DNA of 64,000 bases from Spongilla lacustris (Eukaryota; Porifera; Demospongiae; Spongillida; Spongillidae). Shown piece after piece: positions 37,412 to 64,000 of the stretch. Made by a program: the position numbers and the translations under genes. Location of the stretch: positions 3,104,016 through 3,168,015 of the forward strand of contig OX442427.1 in assembly GCA_949361645.1 (NCBI GenBank), given 5' to 3'. Positions within the stretch are counted from its first letter, which is position 1, and each line of letters opens with the position of its first letter. The notes beneath the pieces are model-generated. The model worked only from the letters and a program-made list of their open reading frames with translations. It did not search any database and was not told the origin of the DNA.

Positions 37412-37880
37412 TAATGGACCCTTTGCATGAAAGATCGGAAGTACGATAAACGTCACGTCTGGAGTAAAAACCACAGCGGTTGCCTAGAGACATTGTGTCA
37501 CGTCCGCGGACCTTTGTGTAATAAAATGGCAACGCTCGGAGTCAGCTCAGACATTGATCCTTCGGCTGATCCAGTTCCTGATCAAACTATGCTGCCAACA
37601 GTAAGTTTGACCGGGTCTGACATACCCAGAGCCTTTTAAAAGCCATCCATTTTAAAAGGCTCCGGGTATGTCGGACTCGGTCAAGCTTACTGTTGGCAGC
37701 ATAGTTTGACCAGGAACTGAATCGGCCGAAGGATCACTGTCCGAGCGGGAAGGAATGACTATGAGCGTTGCCATTTTATTACGCAAAGGTCCGGCACAAT
37801 GTCTCTAGGCAACCGCTGTGGCTTTTACTCCGGACGTGACGTTATCGTACTTCCGATCTTTCATGCAAAGGGTCCATTGC
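37412..37880. mobile_element. ~470-bp foldback directly upstream of copine exon 1
   Basis: Arms of about 230 bp (AATGGACCCTTTGCATGAAAG and its complement at the other end), roughly 90% identical, meet at CTTTTAAAAGCCATCCATTT near 37645. The right end is only about 35 bp from the copine start codon, so the element probably supplies the promoter or 5' UTR. Confidence 0.8.
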
Positions 37881-37914
37881 GCAATACGTGCATTTAGGTC
37901 TGGGCTCCAAACTA

Positions 37915-63862
<25,948 letters not shown>

Positions 63863-64000
63863 ACTACCTGTGTACCTGTGTATAGTGTATAGGATATTTT
63901 GTACGCTGCTAGAGGTGTATGCACTTTTTTTTTTTTACCAGGAATTATTTAGTGCCATAATCCTGAGGTGGGAGAGGTCAAAGCCACCATTGTATTATAT

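Overview
This is a eukaryotic, almost certainly animal, genomic window of about 64 kb. The evidence is multi-exon genes with GT-AG introns whose exons join in frame into metazoan protein families (mitochondrial adrenodoxin reductase, ADP-ribosylarginine hydrolase, copine), plus dense microsatellites, minisatellites and DNA and LTR transposons. The self-complementary motif ACATGTAC recurs throughout. A marine invertebrate fits best. A sponge is a reasonable guess, but the sequence does not prove it.

Left part (1-11.6 kb): the 3' half of an FDXR (ferredoxin/adrenodoxin reductase) gene on the + strand, seven exons in the window. Two introns carry TTAA-flanked DNA transposons: a 1.2 kb non-coding element, and a 5.4 kb element with perfect 30-bp terminal inverted repeats. 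The larger one encodes a spliced transposase with a zinc-finger/AT-hook N-terminus, a long acidic 27-bp tandem repeat, a C2H2 finger and a C-terminal SAP domain. It lies in the last FDXR intron.

Centre-left (13.1-16 kb): an intact intronless ADPRH (ARH1) gene, then an 824-bp element with a 9-bp target duplication and ~107-bp inverted repeats that has captured a RecQ-helicase fragment.

Centre (16.2-37.4 kb): a decayed copine pseudogene (copy A) that keeps ten of the fifteen exon equivalents of the intact gene in the same order, with frameshifts and stops. It is expanded by minisatellites, a 380-bp GGGA tract, a hairpin element and a retroelement remnant. Beyond it come two nested inserted structures: a hAT-like element inside another, and a foldback inside the terminal repeat of a different element.

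Right part (37.9-63.9 kb): an intact copine gene (copy B). Its 15 exons give exactly 829 codons plus stop. It has two C2 domains, a von Willebrand A/copine domain and an unusual 278-residue C-terminal tail of GPQGPAPYPS decapeptides encoded by a 30-bp minisatellite. Its introns hold a ~580-bp CCCT tract next to a splice acceptor, a 1.7 kb near-perfect palindrome, an intact antisense Ty3/gypsy element whose integrase precedes its reverse transcriptase (Gmr1-like) with LTRs that read identical, a 17-bp minisatellite, and a degraded second Ty3/gypsy element.

The host genes show no sign of functional coupling. The window is best read as three host loci and one dead duplicate in a transposon- and repeat-rich region.
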